A DNA stretch of 64,000 nucleotides, from contig NZ_JAPEOS010000001.1 in the NCBI RefSeq assembly GCF_026340975.1, positions 2,254,501 through 2,318,500 on the forward strand. Reading direction: 5' to 3'. Positions 39,510 to 48,155 of the stretch are shown one piece after another. The position numbers and the translations under genes are program-made. The notes below the pieces were generated by a model. It saw nothing but the letters and a program-made list of their open reading frames with translations, had not been told where the DNA came from and did no database searches. The stretch is from Streptomyces sp. NBC_01214 (GTDB lineage Bacteria > Actinomycetota > Actinomycetes > Streptomycetales > Streptomycetaceae). Every line of letters starts with the position of its first letter. The stretch's first letter is position 1.

Positions 39510-40319
39510 GTGAGTGTGCTCGACGAGATCATCGAAGGGGTCCGCGAAGACCTTGCCGAACGGCAGGCCCGCGTGAGCCTCGACGAGCTCAAGGAGCGTG
39601 CCGCCAAGGCGCCCCAGGCCAAGGACGGCGTCGCTGCCCTGCGCGGCGACAGCGTCAAGGTGATCTGCGAGGTCAAGCGCTCCAGCCCCTCCAAGGGTGC
39701 GCTGGCCGCCATCGCCGATCCGGCCGGGCTCGCCGCTGACTACGAGGCTGGCGGTGCGGCGGTCATCTCCGTCCTCACCGAGCAGCGCCGGTTCGGCGGC
39801 TCGCTGGCCGACCTGGAGGCCGTCCGCGCCCGCGTGGACATCCCGATCCTGCGCAAGGACTTCATCGTCACGGCGTACCAGCTCTGGGAGGCCCGCGCCT
39901 ACGGCGCCGACCTCGCCCTGCTGATCGTCGCGGCCCTGGAACAGGAGGCCCTCGTCTCCCTCATCGAGCGGGCCGAGTCCATCGGTCTCACCCCGCTCGT
40001 CGAGGTCCACGACGAGGAGGAAGTGGAGCGCGCGGTCGCCGCCGGTGCCAAGATCATCGGCGTCAACGCCCGCAACCTCAAGGACCTCAAGGTCGACCGC
40101 TCCACCTTCGAGCGCGTCGTCGGAGAGATCCCGGACCACATCGTCAAGATCGCCGAGTCCGGCATCCGTGGCCCGCACGACCTGATCGCCTACGCCAACG
40201 AGGGCGCCGACGCCGTCCTCGTCGGGGAGTCCTTGGTGACCGGCCGCGACCCGAAGGCGGCCGTGGCCGACCTCGTCGCCGCCGGCGCCCACCCCGCCCT
40301 GCGCCACGGGCGGAGCTGA
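39510..40319 (+). CDS. trpC: Indole-3-glycerol phosphate synthase
   Basis: A (beta/alpha)8 enzyme of 269 residues that closes the indole ring of tryptophan. [15 protein letters not shown] is the substrate-binding block with the catalytic Lys. [20 protein letters not shown] and [17 protein letters not shown] residues (here [11 protein letters not shown]) follow, with ESGI and VGESLVTG at the phosphate site. The GTG follows GGAAGGGGG. A 172-base leader upstream contains a short open frame with one Trp codon. Confidence 0.95.
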   Translation: MSVLDEIIEGVREDLAERQARVSLDELKERAAKAPQAKDGVAALRGDSVKVICEVKRSSPSKGALAAIADPAGLAADYEAGGAAVISVLTEQRRFGGSLADLEAVRARVDIPILRKDFIVTAYQLWEARAYGADLALLIVAALEQEALVSLIERAESIGLTPLVEVHDEEEVERAVAAGAKIIGVNARNLKDLKVDRSTFERVVGEIPDHIVKIAESGIRGPHDLIAYANEGADAVLVGESLVTGRDPKAAVADLVAAGAHPALRHGRS

Positions 40320-40328
40320 CCCGTACCC

Positions 40329-40538
40329 ATGACCCACGACCGCTCCTGCGTCCGCACCCGGCCGGGCTCCCGCCCGGTCGCCGTGCCGACGGCGCACGCG
40401 CCCCTGGCGCGCGGCTGCCGCCCCCGCGGCTGCCGCGCCCCGGCCCGGCGCGTGCACGGGCGGCGGGTCCGGTACGTGATCGGCTCCGAGCCCGGCCAGG
40501 TCAACGGCATGCGATGGCGCCGCGGAGGCGCGCTGTAA
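40329..40538 (+). CDS. trpM: TrpM/TrpX-like small protein between trpC and trpB
   Basis: A 69-residue, very Arg-rich protein ending [20 protein letters not shown]. It sits ten bases after trpC, where S. coelicolor has trpM (trpX), whose product is reported to modulate tryptophan supply and differentiation. I make the assignment by position and by the C-terminal motif as I remember it. The N-terminal half is low in complexity and may be poorly conserved. The 205 bases after it have GC-rich hairpins but no convincing gene. Confidence 0.7.
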   Translation: MTHDRSCVRTRPGSRPVAVPTAHAPLARGCRPRGCRAPARRVHGRRVRYVIGSEPGQVNGMRWRRGGAL

Positions 40539-40743
40539 CGAGGGCCGCCGCGGCCCGGTACGCGAGACGTACCGCGCCGCGCGCAGCTTCCGTACGGCCT
40601 GCCGTCCCGGGCCGCCGGCTCCGGACGCGGGCCGCCCCGCACCGTACGCACCACATCCCCCAGCGGGGTGTCCGCGACACGGGCGGGCGGCGCAATACGG
40701 TGAATCCACCCCGCCGCATCTCGCACCCGTAGGAGCACTGGAC

Positions 40744-41985
40744 ATGTCCAGCGAGTTCTTCATTCCGGACCCGGAGGGTCACGTTCCCAACGCCGAGGGC
40801 TACTTCGGCGACTTCGGCGGCAAGTTCATCCCGGAGGCGCTCGTCGCCGCCGTGGACGAGGTCGCCGTCGAGTACGAGAAGGCCAAGGACGACCCGTCCT
40901 TCGCGGCCGAGCTCAACGACCTCATGGTCAACTACACCGGCCGCCCGAGCGCCCTCACCGAGGTGCCGCGCTTCGCCGAGCACGCCGGCGGCGCCCGGAT
41001 CTTCCTCAAGCGCGAGGACCTGAACCACACCGGCTCGCACAAGATCAACAACGTGCTGGGCCAGGCGCTCCTGACCAAGCGCATGGGCAAGACCCGCGTC
41101 ATCGCCGAGACCGGCGCCGGGCAGCACGGCGTGGCCACCGCCACCGCCTGCGCGCTCTTCGGCCTCGACTGCACCATCTACATGGGCGAGATCGACACCC
41201 AGCGCCAGGCCCTCAACGTGGCCCGCATGCGCATGCTGGGCGCCGAGGTCATCGCCGTGAAGTCCGGTTCCCGGACGCTCAAGGACGCGATCAACGAGGC
41301 GTTCCGCGACTGGGTCGCCAACGTGGACCGGACCCACTACCTCTTCGGCACGGTCGCCGGCCCCCACCCCTTCCCGGCCATGGTCCGCGACTTCCACCGG
41401 GTCATCGGCGTCGAGGCCCGCCGCCAGATCCTGGAGCGCGCCGGCCGCCTGCCGGACGCCGTCGCAGCCTGCGTCGGCGGCGGCTCCAACGCCATCGGCC
41501 TCTTCCACGCCTTCATCCCGGACGCCGACGTCCGCCTGGTCGGCTTCGAGCCCGCCGGGCACGGCGTCGAGACCGGCGAGCACGCGGCCACGCTGACCGC
41601 CGGCGAGCCCGGGATCCTGCACGGCTCCCGCTCCTACGTCCTCCAGGACGAGGAGGGCCAGATCACCGAGCCGTACTCCATCTCGGCCGGCCTGGACTAC
41701 CCGGGCATCGGCCCGGAGCACTCCTACCTCAAGGACTCCGGCCGCGGCGAGTACCGCGCGGTCACCGACGACGCGGCCATGCAGGCCCTGCGCCTGCTCT
41801 CGCGCACCGAGGGGATCATCCCGGCGATCGAGTCGGCGCACGCCCTCGCGGGCGCCCTCGACCTGGGCAAGGAGTTGGGCAAGGACGGCCTGCTGGTCGT
41901 CAACCTGTCCGGTCGCGGCGACAAGGACATGGACACGGCGGCCCGCTACTTCGGGCTGTACGACGGCGAGGGGGAGAACAAGTGA
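40744..41985 (+). CDS. trpB: Tryptophan synthase beta chain
   Basis: PLP enzyme, 413 residues, that joins indole and serine. The PLP lysine is K100 in [16 protein letters not shown], the phosphate-binding glycine run is [10 protein letters not shown], and [15 protein letters not shown] is present. It starts [13 protein letters not shown] after a short acidic leader. The ATG follows AGGAG. The stop overlaps trpA by four bases. Confidence 0.97.
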   Translation: MSSEFFIPDPEGHVPNAEGYFGDFGGKFIPEALVAAVDEVAVEYEKAKDDPSFAAELNDLMVNYTGRPSALTEVPRFAEHAGGARIFLKREDLNHTGSHKINNVLGQALLTKRMGKTRVIAETGAGQHGVATATACALFGLDCTIYMGEIDTQRQALNVARMRMLGAEVIAVKSGSRTLKDAINEAFRDWVANVDRTHYLFGTVAGPHPFPAMVRDFHRVIGVEARRQILERAGRLPDAVAACVGGGSNAIGLFHAFIPDADVRLVGFEPAGHGVETGEHAATLTAGEPGILHGSRSYVLQDEEGQITEPYSISAGLDYPGIGPEHSYLKDSGRGEYRAVTDDAAMQALRLLSRTEGIIPAIESAHALAGALDLGKELGKDGLLVVNLSGRGDKDMDTAARYFGLYDGEGENK

Positions 41986-42797
41986 GCACCGGAAACCTCC
42001 AGCTGCTGAGCGACACCCTCGCCAAGGCGAAGTCCGAGGACCGCGCGGCCCTCGTCGCCTACCTGCCGGCGGGCTTCCCGACCGTCGACGGCGCCATCGA
42101 GGCGGTCAAGGCCGTCATCGAGGGCGGCGCGGACGTGGTCGAGATCGGCCTCCCGCACAGCGACCCGGTGCTCGACGGCGCGATCATCCAGACCGCCGAC
42201 GACATCGCCCTGCGCGGCGGCGTCAAGATCGCCGACGTGATCCGCACGGTCCGCGAGGCGCACGAGGCGACCGGGGCACCGGTCCTGGTGATGACCTACT
42301 GGAACCCCATCGACCGCTACGGCGTCGAGCGGTTCACGGCCGAACTGGCAGCGGCCGGCGGCGCCGGCTGCATCCTGCCCGACCTGCCGGTGCAGGAGTC
42401 CGCGCTGTGGCGCGAGCACGCGGACAAGCACGGCCTGGCGACCGTCTTCGTCGTGGCCCCCAGCAGCAAGGACGCGCGCCTGGCCACCATCACGGCGGCC
42501 GGCTCCGGCTTCGTCTACGCCGCCTCCCTCATGGGAGTCACCGGCACCCGCGAGTCCGTCGGCAACCAGGCCCAGGACCTGGTCCGGCGCACCCGCGCCA
42601 CCACCGAGCTCCCGGTCTGCGTGGGACTCGGTGTCTCCAACGCCGTACAGGCCAAGGAGGTCGCGGGCTTCGCCGACGGCGTCATCGTCGGCTCGGCCTT
42701 CGTGAAGCTGCTCCTGGACGCGCCGGACCTGCCGGCCGGACTGGACGCCGTACGGGCGCTCGCCGGCGAGCTCGCGGAAGGCGTGCGCCGGCGCTGA
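41982..42797 (+). CDS. trpA: Tryptophan synthase alpha chain
   Basis: A (beta/alpha)8 lyase of 271 residues that releases indole from indoleglycerol phosphate and channels it to Trp[19 protein letters not shown] holds the catalytic acid; [10 protein letters not shown] and [19 protein letters not shown] form the phosphate-binding end. It overlaps trpB, and a strong terminator follows. Confidence 0.97.
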   Translation: MSTGNLQLLSDTLAKAKSEDRAALVAYLPAGFPTVDGAIEAVKAVIEGGADVVEIGLPHSDPVLDGAIIQTADDIALRGGVKIADVIRTVREAHEATGAPVLVMTYWNPIDRYGVERFTAELAAAGGAGCILPDLPVQESALWREHADKHGLATVFVVAPSSKDARLATITAAGSGFVYAASLMGVTGTRESVGNQAQDLVRRTRATTELPVCVGLGVSNAVQAKEVAGFADGVIVGSAFVKLLLDAPDLPAGLDAVRALAGELAEGVRRR

Positions 42798-42862
42798 CGC
42801 GCGTTCGATGACGGCCACGGATGTCTGATCGGGTTCTGTAGTCCGATCGGGTGGAAGTACGG

Positions 42863-42890
42863 GCAGGGAGGCACGCGAGTGCCTCCCTGC
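42863..42890 (+). terminator. Terminator of the trpCMBA run
   Basis: A perfect 12-base stem, GCAGGGAGGCAC with GTGCCTCCCTGC, loop GCGA, followed by TTCGTTT. Confidence 0.75.
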
Positions 42891-42905
42891 TTCGTTTGGC
42901 GGAAC

Positions 42906-43928
42906 GTGAGCGAGAAGAACGACGGTGCGAACCGCGATGCGACGAAACGATCGGCCCGGGAACGACTCCTCGTGGAGCGCGAGCGGCAGAAGACCCGGGA
43001 CAAGCGCCGGCGGACCCTCGTCGTGGCGGCGGCGGTGGTCGGCGTCCTCGCCTTGGCGACCGTCGTCGGCGTGATCGCGGCCAACACCGGCAAGGACGGC
43101 TCCGCCAAGGCGGGCCCGGTGGTCGCCCCCTCCGGCGCCACCGGGAAGGACGCCCTCGCCATCCAGGCGGGCAAGCCGGAGGCGAAGTCCTCCCTCACCG
43201 TGTGGGAGGACTTCCGCTGCCCCTCCTGCAAGTTCTTCGAGGACAACTACCGCGACGTCATCCATGACCTGGAGGCCAAGGGGCTGCTCAAGGTCGACTA
43301 CCACCTGGTGACGCTCATCGACCGGAGGATGGGCGGCAGCGGCTCGCTGAAGGCGGCCAACGCGGCGGCCTGCGCGCAGGACGCCGGCAAGTTCACCGAG
43401 TACCACGACCTCCTCTTCCAGAACCAGCCGCAGGAGATCGACGACGCCTTCGGCAAGAACGCCAAGCTGCTGGAACTGGCGGGCAAGGTCGACGGGCTGG
43501 ACACCCCCGAGTTCCGCTCGTGCGTCGAGGGCGGCACGCACAACAGCTGGGTGGCCAAGTCGGACGCCGCCTTCACCGCCGGACAGTTCCGGGGCACCCC
43601 GACCGTGCTGCTCAACGGCAAGGACATCCTGTCCGACCAGGCCAACCAGGTGACCCCGCAGAAGCTGAAGGAACAGGTGGAAGCCGCCGCCAAGGGCTCG
43701 GGAGGCGCGGACGCCGGGGCCGGGGCCGGGGCCGGGGCCGGGGCCGGGAAGGCCTCACCGTCGGGCAGCGCGACCCCCGGATCCGGGTCGAAGGCCGGGT
43801 CGAAGACATCGCCGTCGGCCTCGCGCACGGGATCGGGTACGGGATCGGGCGGGTCGTCCGACGGGTCCTCGAACCGGTCCACCGGTGGGACCTCCAACGG
43901 CTCCTCCAGCGGATCCCCACAGGACTGA
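42906..43928 (+). CDS. Membrane-anchored DsbA-like thioredoxin protein with Gly/Ser-rich tail
   Basis: A 340-residue protein: a charged cytoplasmic start, one membrane helix (about residues 36-58), then a DsbA-like domain with CPSC in WEDFRCPSCKFFEDNY and the cis-proline in GTPTVLLNG. Residues from about 260 onward are Gly, Ser, Ala and Thr only, beginning with six tandem GCCGGG hexamers at 43713-43748 that encode Ala-Gly repeats. It is probably an extracytoplasmic thiol oxidoreductase. The GTG at 42906 fits homologues; an in-frame ATG at 42879 lies inside the terminator. lgt follows. Confidence 0.88.
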   Translation: MSEKNDGANRDATKRSARERLLVERERQKTRDKRRRTLVVAAAVVGVLALATVVGVIAANTGKDGSAKAGPVVAPSGATGKDALAIQAGKPEAKSSLTVWEDFRCPSCKFFEDNYRDVIHDLEAKGLLKVDYHLVTLIDRRMGGSGSLKAANAAACAQDAGKFTEYHDLLFQNQPQEIDDAFGKNAKLLELAGKVDGLDTPEFRSCVEGGTHNSWVAKSDAAFTAGQFRGTPTVLLNGKDILSDQANQVTPQKLKEQVEAAAKGSGGADAGAGAGAGAGAGKASPSGSATPGSGSKAGSKTSPSASRTGSGTGSGGSSDGSSNRSTGGTSNGSSSGSPQD

Positions 43929-44007
43929 ACCCGGCCCGTTCCAGGTCTGGATTTGGTTTCGTCTTGCCGGGCGGGTTGCGGTGCGCACCGCCCGGCAAGG
44001 TAGCGTC

Positions 44008-44985
44008 ATGTCTGCCATGGACCTTGCTTACATCCCCAGTCCGTCGACCGGCGTGATCCATCTCGGACCGATCCCGCTCCGCGGCTACGCGTTCTGCATC
44101 ATCATCGGCGTCTTCGTCGCCGTCTGGCTCGGCAACAAGCGATGGATCGCGCGCGGCGGAAAGCCCGGCACGGTCGCGGACATCGCCGTGTGGGCCGTGC
44201 CCTTCGGCCTGGTCGGTGGGCGCCTCTACCACGTGATCACCGACTACCAGCTCTACTTCGGCGAGGGTCGCAACTGGGTCGACGCCTTCAAGATCTGGGA
44301 AGGCGGACTCGGCATCTGGGGCGCCATCGCGCTCGGCGCGGTGGGCGCCTGGATCGGCTGTCGCCTGCGCGGGATCCCGCTGCCGGCCTGGGCCGACGCC
44401 CTGGCTCCCGGTATCGCGCTGGCCCAGGCCTGCGGACGCTGGGGCAACTGGTTCAACCAGGAGCTGTACGGCCGGGCCACCGACCTCCCGTGGGCCGTGG
44501 AAATCAGCGCGGGCCCGAACCGGGACGCCGGGACCTACCACCCGACCTTCCTGTACGAGTCGCTGTGGTGCATCGGCGTCGCGCTGCTGGTCCTGTGGGC
44601 CGACCGCCGCTTCACGCTCGGCCACGGACGGGCCTTCGCCCTGTACGTCGCCGCGTACTGCGTCGGCCGCGGCTGGATCGAGTACATGCGGGTCGACGAG
44701 GCGCACCACATCCTGGGCGTCCGGCTGAACGTCTGGACCTCGATCGTCGTCTTCGTCCTGGCGGTCGTCTACCTGGTGCTGTCGGCGAAGCTGCGGCCGG
44801 GCCGCGAGTCGGTCGTCGAGCCGGACACCTCCGGCGGCAAGGACGGCGACGACGCGGACGCCGCCGACGCGGATGCCGCCGACGCGGCGAAGCCCAAGGC
44901 CAAGGCCAAGACGCCCGTGCTCACGAAGGACGCCCCCGCCAAGGCCAAAGCCAAGGCCAAGGCCCCGGAGGCGGGCAAGCACTGA
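44008..44985 (+). CDS. lgt: Prolipoprotein diacylglyceryl transferase
   Basis: Transfers diacylglycerol to the lipobox cysteine of prolipoproteins, the step before LspA. The 325-residue product has seven membrane segments and the Lgt signatures GGRLYHVITD and CGRWGNWFNQELYG with the catalytic Arg and His region. The C-terminal 60 residues are an unusual acidic then Lys/Ala/Pro tail (DAADADAADAAKPKAKAK). AAGG lies seven bases before the ATG at 44008; a second ATG at 44017 is possible. A terminator follows. Confidence 0.95.
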   Translation: MSAMDLAYIPSPSTGVIHLGPIPLRGYAFCIIIGVFVAVWLGNKRWIARGGKPGTVADIAVWAVPFGLVGGRLYHVITDYQLYFGEGRNWVDAFKIWEGGLGIWGAIALGAVGAWIGCRLRGIPLPAWADALAPGIALAQACGRWGNWFNQELYGRATDLPWAVEISAGPNRDAGTYHPTFLYESLWCIGVALLVLWADRRFTLGHGRAFALYVAAYCVGRGWIEYMRVDEAHHILGVRLNVWTSIVVFVLAVVYLVLSAKLRPGRESVVEPDTSGGKDGDDADAADADAADAAKPKAKAKTPVLTKDAPAKAKAKAKAPEAGKH

Positions 44986-44996
44986 CCTGCCCGGTC

Positions 44997-45039
44997 CGCG
45001 AAGGGGGGGGCGGCGTACACCGCGGCACCCCCCTTCGCG
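44997..45039 (+). terminator. Terminator of lgt
   Basis: CGCGAAGGGGGG pairs with CCCCCCTTCGCG around a 19-base loop that itself contains GCGG/CCGC. Confidence 0.6.
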
Positions 45040-45057
45040 TTCCCGGCCGCCCCATCC

Positions 45058-45084
45058 AACCCGCCGGCGTTTGAGCCGCGGGGG
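45058..45084. repeat. Dispersed CGCCGGCG element, copy 7
   Basis: Contains CCCGCCGGCGTTTGAGCCGC. Confidence 0.55.
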
Positions 45085-45120
45085 CCGGGGCGGAGTCCCA
45101 AGGGATGGCGCCACGCCGAA

Positions 45121-45150
45121 CCCAGCCCCGCCGGCGATTGAGGCGCGGGG
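45121..45150. repeat. Dispersed CGCCGGCG element, copy 8
   Basis: CCCCGC and GCGGGG flank CGGCGATTGAGGC, giving a six-base stem. It is followed by a TGGGGCGGAGCCCC segment that extends the symmetry. Confidence 0.6.
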
Positions 45151-45241
45151 TCTGGGGCGGAGCCCCGGGACACGGCGCCGCGCGCGGTATCGGCGGGTGC
45201 CACGCGGGGCACGGGCGCAGCCCGGGAGGCGGCGGGCGGAG

Positions 45242-46057
45242 TCAGCGGGCGGCCTCCCGCGCGGCGAGCGCAAGGGTGCGGTGCGCCGCCGCCACGACCG
45301 CCGGATCCACGAACCGCCCGTCCGGCAGGGCCAGCGCCCCCGGGGCGGCACGGGCCGCGCTCAGCACCTCCGCGGCGGCGCTGACCTCCTCGGGCGCCGG
45401 GAGGTAGGCCCGCTCGATCACCGGCAGCTGGCGCGGATGGATCGCCGCCCGGCCGAGGAAGCCCAGGGCGCGCCCTCGGGCGCACGAGACCGCCAGCGAC
45501 TCCAGGTCCCGGATGTCCGGGAACACCGACTGCGCCGGGGGCGCGAGCCCCGCGGCCCGGGCCGCGACCACCACCCGGGAGCGGCACCAGTCCAGGCCCG
45601 GCTCCGCGCTGACGGCCAGATCGGCCCGCAGGTCCGCCTCGCCCAGGGAGAGCCCGCGCAGGGCGGGGTGCGCGCGGGCGATGTCGTACGCGCGCTCCAC
45701 CCCCACGGCCGATTCGAGCAGGGCGTACAGGCTCACCCCGCCGGTGCGGTCGGCGACGGCCGTGATCTGCCCGGGGGCGCTGATCTTGGGCAGCCGCAGC
45801 CCCGCGAGGCCGTGCAGCCCGCCCAGCGCACTCAGGTCGGCGCCGCCCCAGGGGGAGTCCAGGGCGTTGACGCGGACGTGGACGGGGAGCGGGGGCCGCT
45901 CGGCGAGCAGATCGGCGGTCGCGGCGCGGGCGTACTCCTTGCGCGAGGCCGGTACCGCGTCCTCCAGGTCGACGATCACGGCGTCCGCCCCGCAACCGAG
46001 GGCCTTGGCGACCACCTCCGGGCGGTCGCCGGGCGCGTACAGCCAGGTCAGGATCAC
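45242..46057 (-). CDS. HpcH/HpaI-family CoA-ester lyase (CitE-like)
   Basis: A 271-residue (beta/alpha)8 lyase that cleaves malyl-CoA- or citramalyl-CoA-like esters. The start LTWLYAPGDRPEVVAKAL is the usual CitE opening. The metal and substrate residues are in DAVIVDLEDAVP, VRVNALDSPWGGADL, LRLPKISAP, ALLESAVGVERAY and LSLGEADLRADL. It overlaps the CoA-transferase gene by four bases and is the last gene of the ADP-ribosylglycohydrolase operon. Its substrate is unknown. Confidence 0.88.
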   Translation of the reverse strand: MILTWLYAPGDRPEVVAKALGCGADAVIVDLEDAVPASRKEYARAATADLLAERPPLPVHVRVNALDSPWGGADLSALGGLHGLAGLRLPKISAPGQITAVADRTGGVSLYALLESAVGVERAYDIARAHPALRGLSLGEADLRADLAVSAEPGLDWCRSRVVVAARAAGLAPPAQSVFPDIRDLESLAVSCARGRALGFLGRAAIHPRQLPVIERAYLPAPEEVSAAAEVLSAARAAPGALALPDGRFVDPAVVAAAHRTLALAAREAAR

Positions 46058-47247
46058 AGGGCTCCCTCGGTCCGCAGTGCGGTGATCTCGGCCTCGGTCA
46101 GCCCGAGCTCGGTCAGGACCTCGTCGGTGTCCGCGCCGTGCGGGCGGCCCGCCCAGCGGATCCCGCCGGGGGTCCCGGACAGCCGGAAGAGGATGTTCTG
46201 CATGCGGAGCGGGCCCAGCTCCGGGTCCTCGACCTCGGTGACCGTGTCCAGGGCCGCGAACTGCGGGTCGGCCATCACGTCCCGCACGTCGTAGACCTGG
46301 GCGACGGCCGCCTCGGCGTCCTCGAACGCGGCGACCACCTCCTCGGCCTTGTGCCGGGCGATCCAGCCGCCCACGGCATCGTCCAGCACGTCCGCGTGCC
46401 GGGCCCGCCCGGCCCCGGTCGCGAACCAGGGCTCGGCGATCAGCTCGGGCCGGCCGACCAGCCGCACGACCCGCTCGGCGATGGACTGCGCGGAGGCGGA
46501 GACGGCCAGCCAGCGCCCGTCGGCACTGCGGTAGGTGTTGCGGGGGGCGTTGTTCGCGGAGCGGTTGCCGGTGCGCGGCTGGACGTAGCCGAGCTGGTCG
46601 TACCAGAGGGGGTGCGGGCCGAGCACGGTGAGGATCGGCTCGACGATCGCCAGGTCCACGACCTGACCGTGCCCGGTGCGCTCCCGCCCGGCGAGGGCGG
46701 TCATCACGGCGTACGCGCAGGTCAGCGCGGCGATCGAGTCGGCGAGTCCGAAGGGCGGCAGGGTCGGCGGTCCTTCCGGCTCCCCGGTGATCGCGGCGAA
46801 ACCGCTCATCGCCTCGGCGAGCGTGCCGAAGCCCGGACGGTGGGCGTACGGGCCGTGCTGGCCGAAGGCCGTGACGCGCGCCAGGACCAGGCGCGGGTTG
46901 GCGGCGGACAGCTCGGGCCAGCCCAGCCCCCACTTCTCCAGGGTGCCGGGGCGGAAGTTCTCGATGACCACGTCGGCGGTGGCGGCGAGGCGCAGCAGGG
47001 TGTCCCGGCCGCCCGGGGTCGACAGGTCGAGGGTCATGGTCCGCTTGTTCCGGCCGAGGAGCTTCCACCACAGGCCGATCCCGTTCTTGGCGGGGCCGTG
47101 GCCGCGCGAGGGGTCGGGGCGGTCGGGGTGTTCGACCTTGACGACCTCGGCGCCGAAGTCGCCGAGCAGGGTGGCGGTCAGCGGCCCGGCGAAGAGGGTG
47201 GCCAGGTCGAGCACGCGGAGCCCCGCCAGCGGCCCGGTGGTGGTCAC
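46054..47247 (-). CDS. CaiB/BaiF (class III) CoA-transferase
   Basis: A 397-residue family III CoA-transferase. The start GLRVLDLATLFAGPLTATLLGDFGAEVVKVEHP is characteristic, and VVIENFRPGTLEKWGLG follows; the catalytic Asp is expected near residue 170. Members move CoA between carboxylic acids. Together with the next gene it could activate a dicarboxylate and then cleave it. Both ends overlap neighbours by four bases. Confidence 0.9.
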   Translation of the reverse strand: MTTTGPLAGLRVLDLATLFAGPLTATLLGDFGAEVVKVEHPDRPDPSRGHGPAKNGIGLWWKLLGRNKRTMTLDLSTPGGRDTLLRLAATADVVIENFRPGTLEKWGLGWPELSAANPRLVLARVTAFGQHGPYAHRPGFGTLAEAMSGFAAITGEPEGPPTLPPFGLADSIAALTCAYAVMTALAGRERTGHGQVVDLAIVEPILTVLGPHPLWYDQLGYVQPRTGNRSANNAPRNTYRSADGRWLAVSASAQSIAERVVRLVGRPELIAEPWFATGAGRARHADVLDDAVGGWIARHKAEEVVAAFEDAEAAVAQVYDVRDVMADPQFAALDTVTEVEDPELGPLRMQNILFRLSGTPGGIRWAGRPHGADTDEVLTELGLTEAEITALRTEGAL

Positions 47248-48155
47248 GAGGAGGCTCCGCGCTGGGCCGCGGCGAAGGCGTCGGTCTCGGCGCGGGTCGG
47301 CATCGAGTCCTGGGCTCCCGGGCGCTGGACGGAGAGCGCGGCCGCCGCCGAAGCCCAGCGCAGGGCCTCGGACATCGGCCGGCGCTCGCCCAGGGCCACG
47401 GCGAGGGCGCCGACGAAGGTGTCCCCGGCGGCGGTCGTGTCCATGGCCCGTACCCGGGGCGCGGGCACGGTCAGCGGCTCCTTGCCGCGGGCGGCGTACA
47501 GCGCCCCGGCCGCCCCGAGGGTGATCACCACCTCGGGCACCTCGGCCAGTAGGGCCTCGGCGGCCTGGAGCGGGTCGGTGAGCCCGGTGAGGGCGGCCGC
47601 CTCGTGCTCGTTCGGGACGAGGAGGTCGGTGGCGGCGAGCAGGTCGGCGGGCAGCGGCTGGACGGGGGCCGGGGTGAGCACCGTACGGACGCCGTGCGCG
47701 CGGGCGGCGCGGGCCCCGGCGAGGACGGCGGAGAGGGGCAGTTCGAGCTGGAGGAGCAGGGAGCCGGCGGCGGCGATCCTGGCCTCGTCGCCCGTCTCCA
47801 GGCCGGTGACGGCGGCGTTCGCGCCGGGGATGACGACGATGCTGTTGCCGCCCTCGTCGTCCACCGTGATGTGGGCGGTGCCGCTGGCGCCCTCGACGGT
47901 GCGCAGGGCCGCCGTGTCGACCCGGGCCGCGGTGAGCGCGGAGCGCAGCCGTACGCCGAACTCGTCGGCCCCGACCGCGCCGATCATCACCACCTCCCCG
48001 CCGGAGCGGGCGGCGGCGACGGCCTGGTTGGCTCCCTTGCCGCCGGGGACCGTGCGGAAGGCCCGGCCGGTGACGGTCTCCCCGAGGCGGGGGGCCTTGG
48101 GGACGTAGGCGACGAGGTCCATGTTCGTACTGCCGAGCACGGCGATGGCCGTCAT
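47244..48155 (-). CDS. rbsK: Ribokinase (PfkB family)
   Basis: A 303-residue sugar or nucleoside kinase. VLGSTNMDLV and VPGGKGANQAVAAAR match ribokinase; LLVPNEHEAAALTG and the anion hole with catalytic Asp in TTAAGDTFVGAL complete it. It would phosphorylate free ribose. It is embedded in an operon of four ADP-ribosylglycohydrolase paralogues, which suggests ribose or ADP-ribose salvage. A nucleoside substrate cannot be excluded. Stop and start codons overlap both neighbours. Confidence 0.88.
   Translation of the reverse strand: MTAIAVLGSTNMDLVAYVPKAPRLGETVTGRAFRTVPGGKGANQAVAAARSGGEVVMIGAVGADEFGVRLRSALTAARVDTAALRTVEGASGTAHITVDDEGGNSIVVIPGANAAVTGLETGDEARIAAAGSLLLQLELPLSAVLAGARAARAHGVRTVLTPAPVQPLPADLLAATDLLVPNEHEAAALTGLTDPLQAAEALLAEVPEVVITLGAAGALYAARGKEPLTVPAPRVRAMDTTAAGDTFVGALAVALGERRPMSEALRWASAAAALSVQRPGAQDSMPTRAETDAFAAAQRGASS

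Noticed and set aside
40514..40732. A 72-residue Arg-rich frame between trpM and trpB
   Set aside because: It overlaps trpM, has no ribosome site and has composition typical of GC-rich out-of-frame reading.
43713..43748. Six GCCGGG units as a possible non-coding repeat or array
   Set aside because: They are in frame within the thioredoxin-like gene and encode its Ala-Gly tail.
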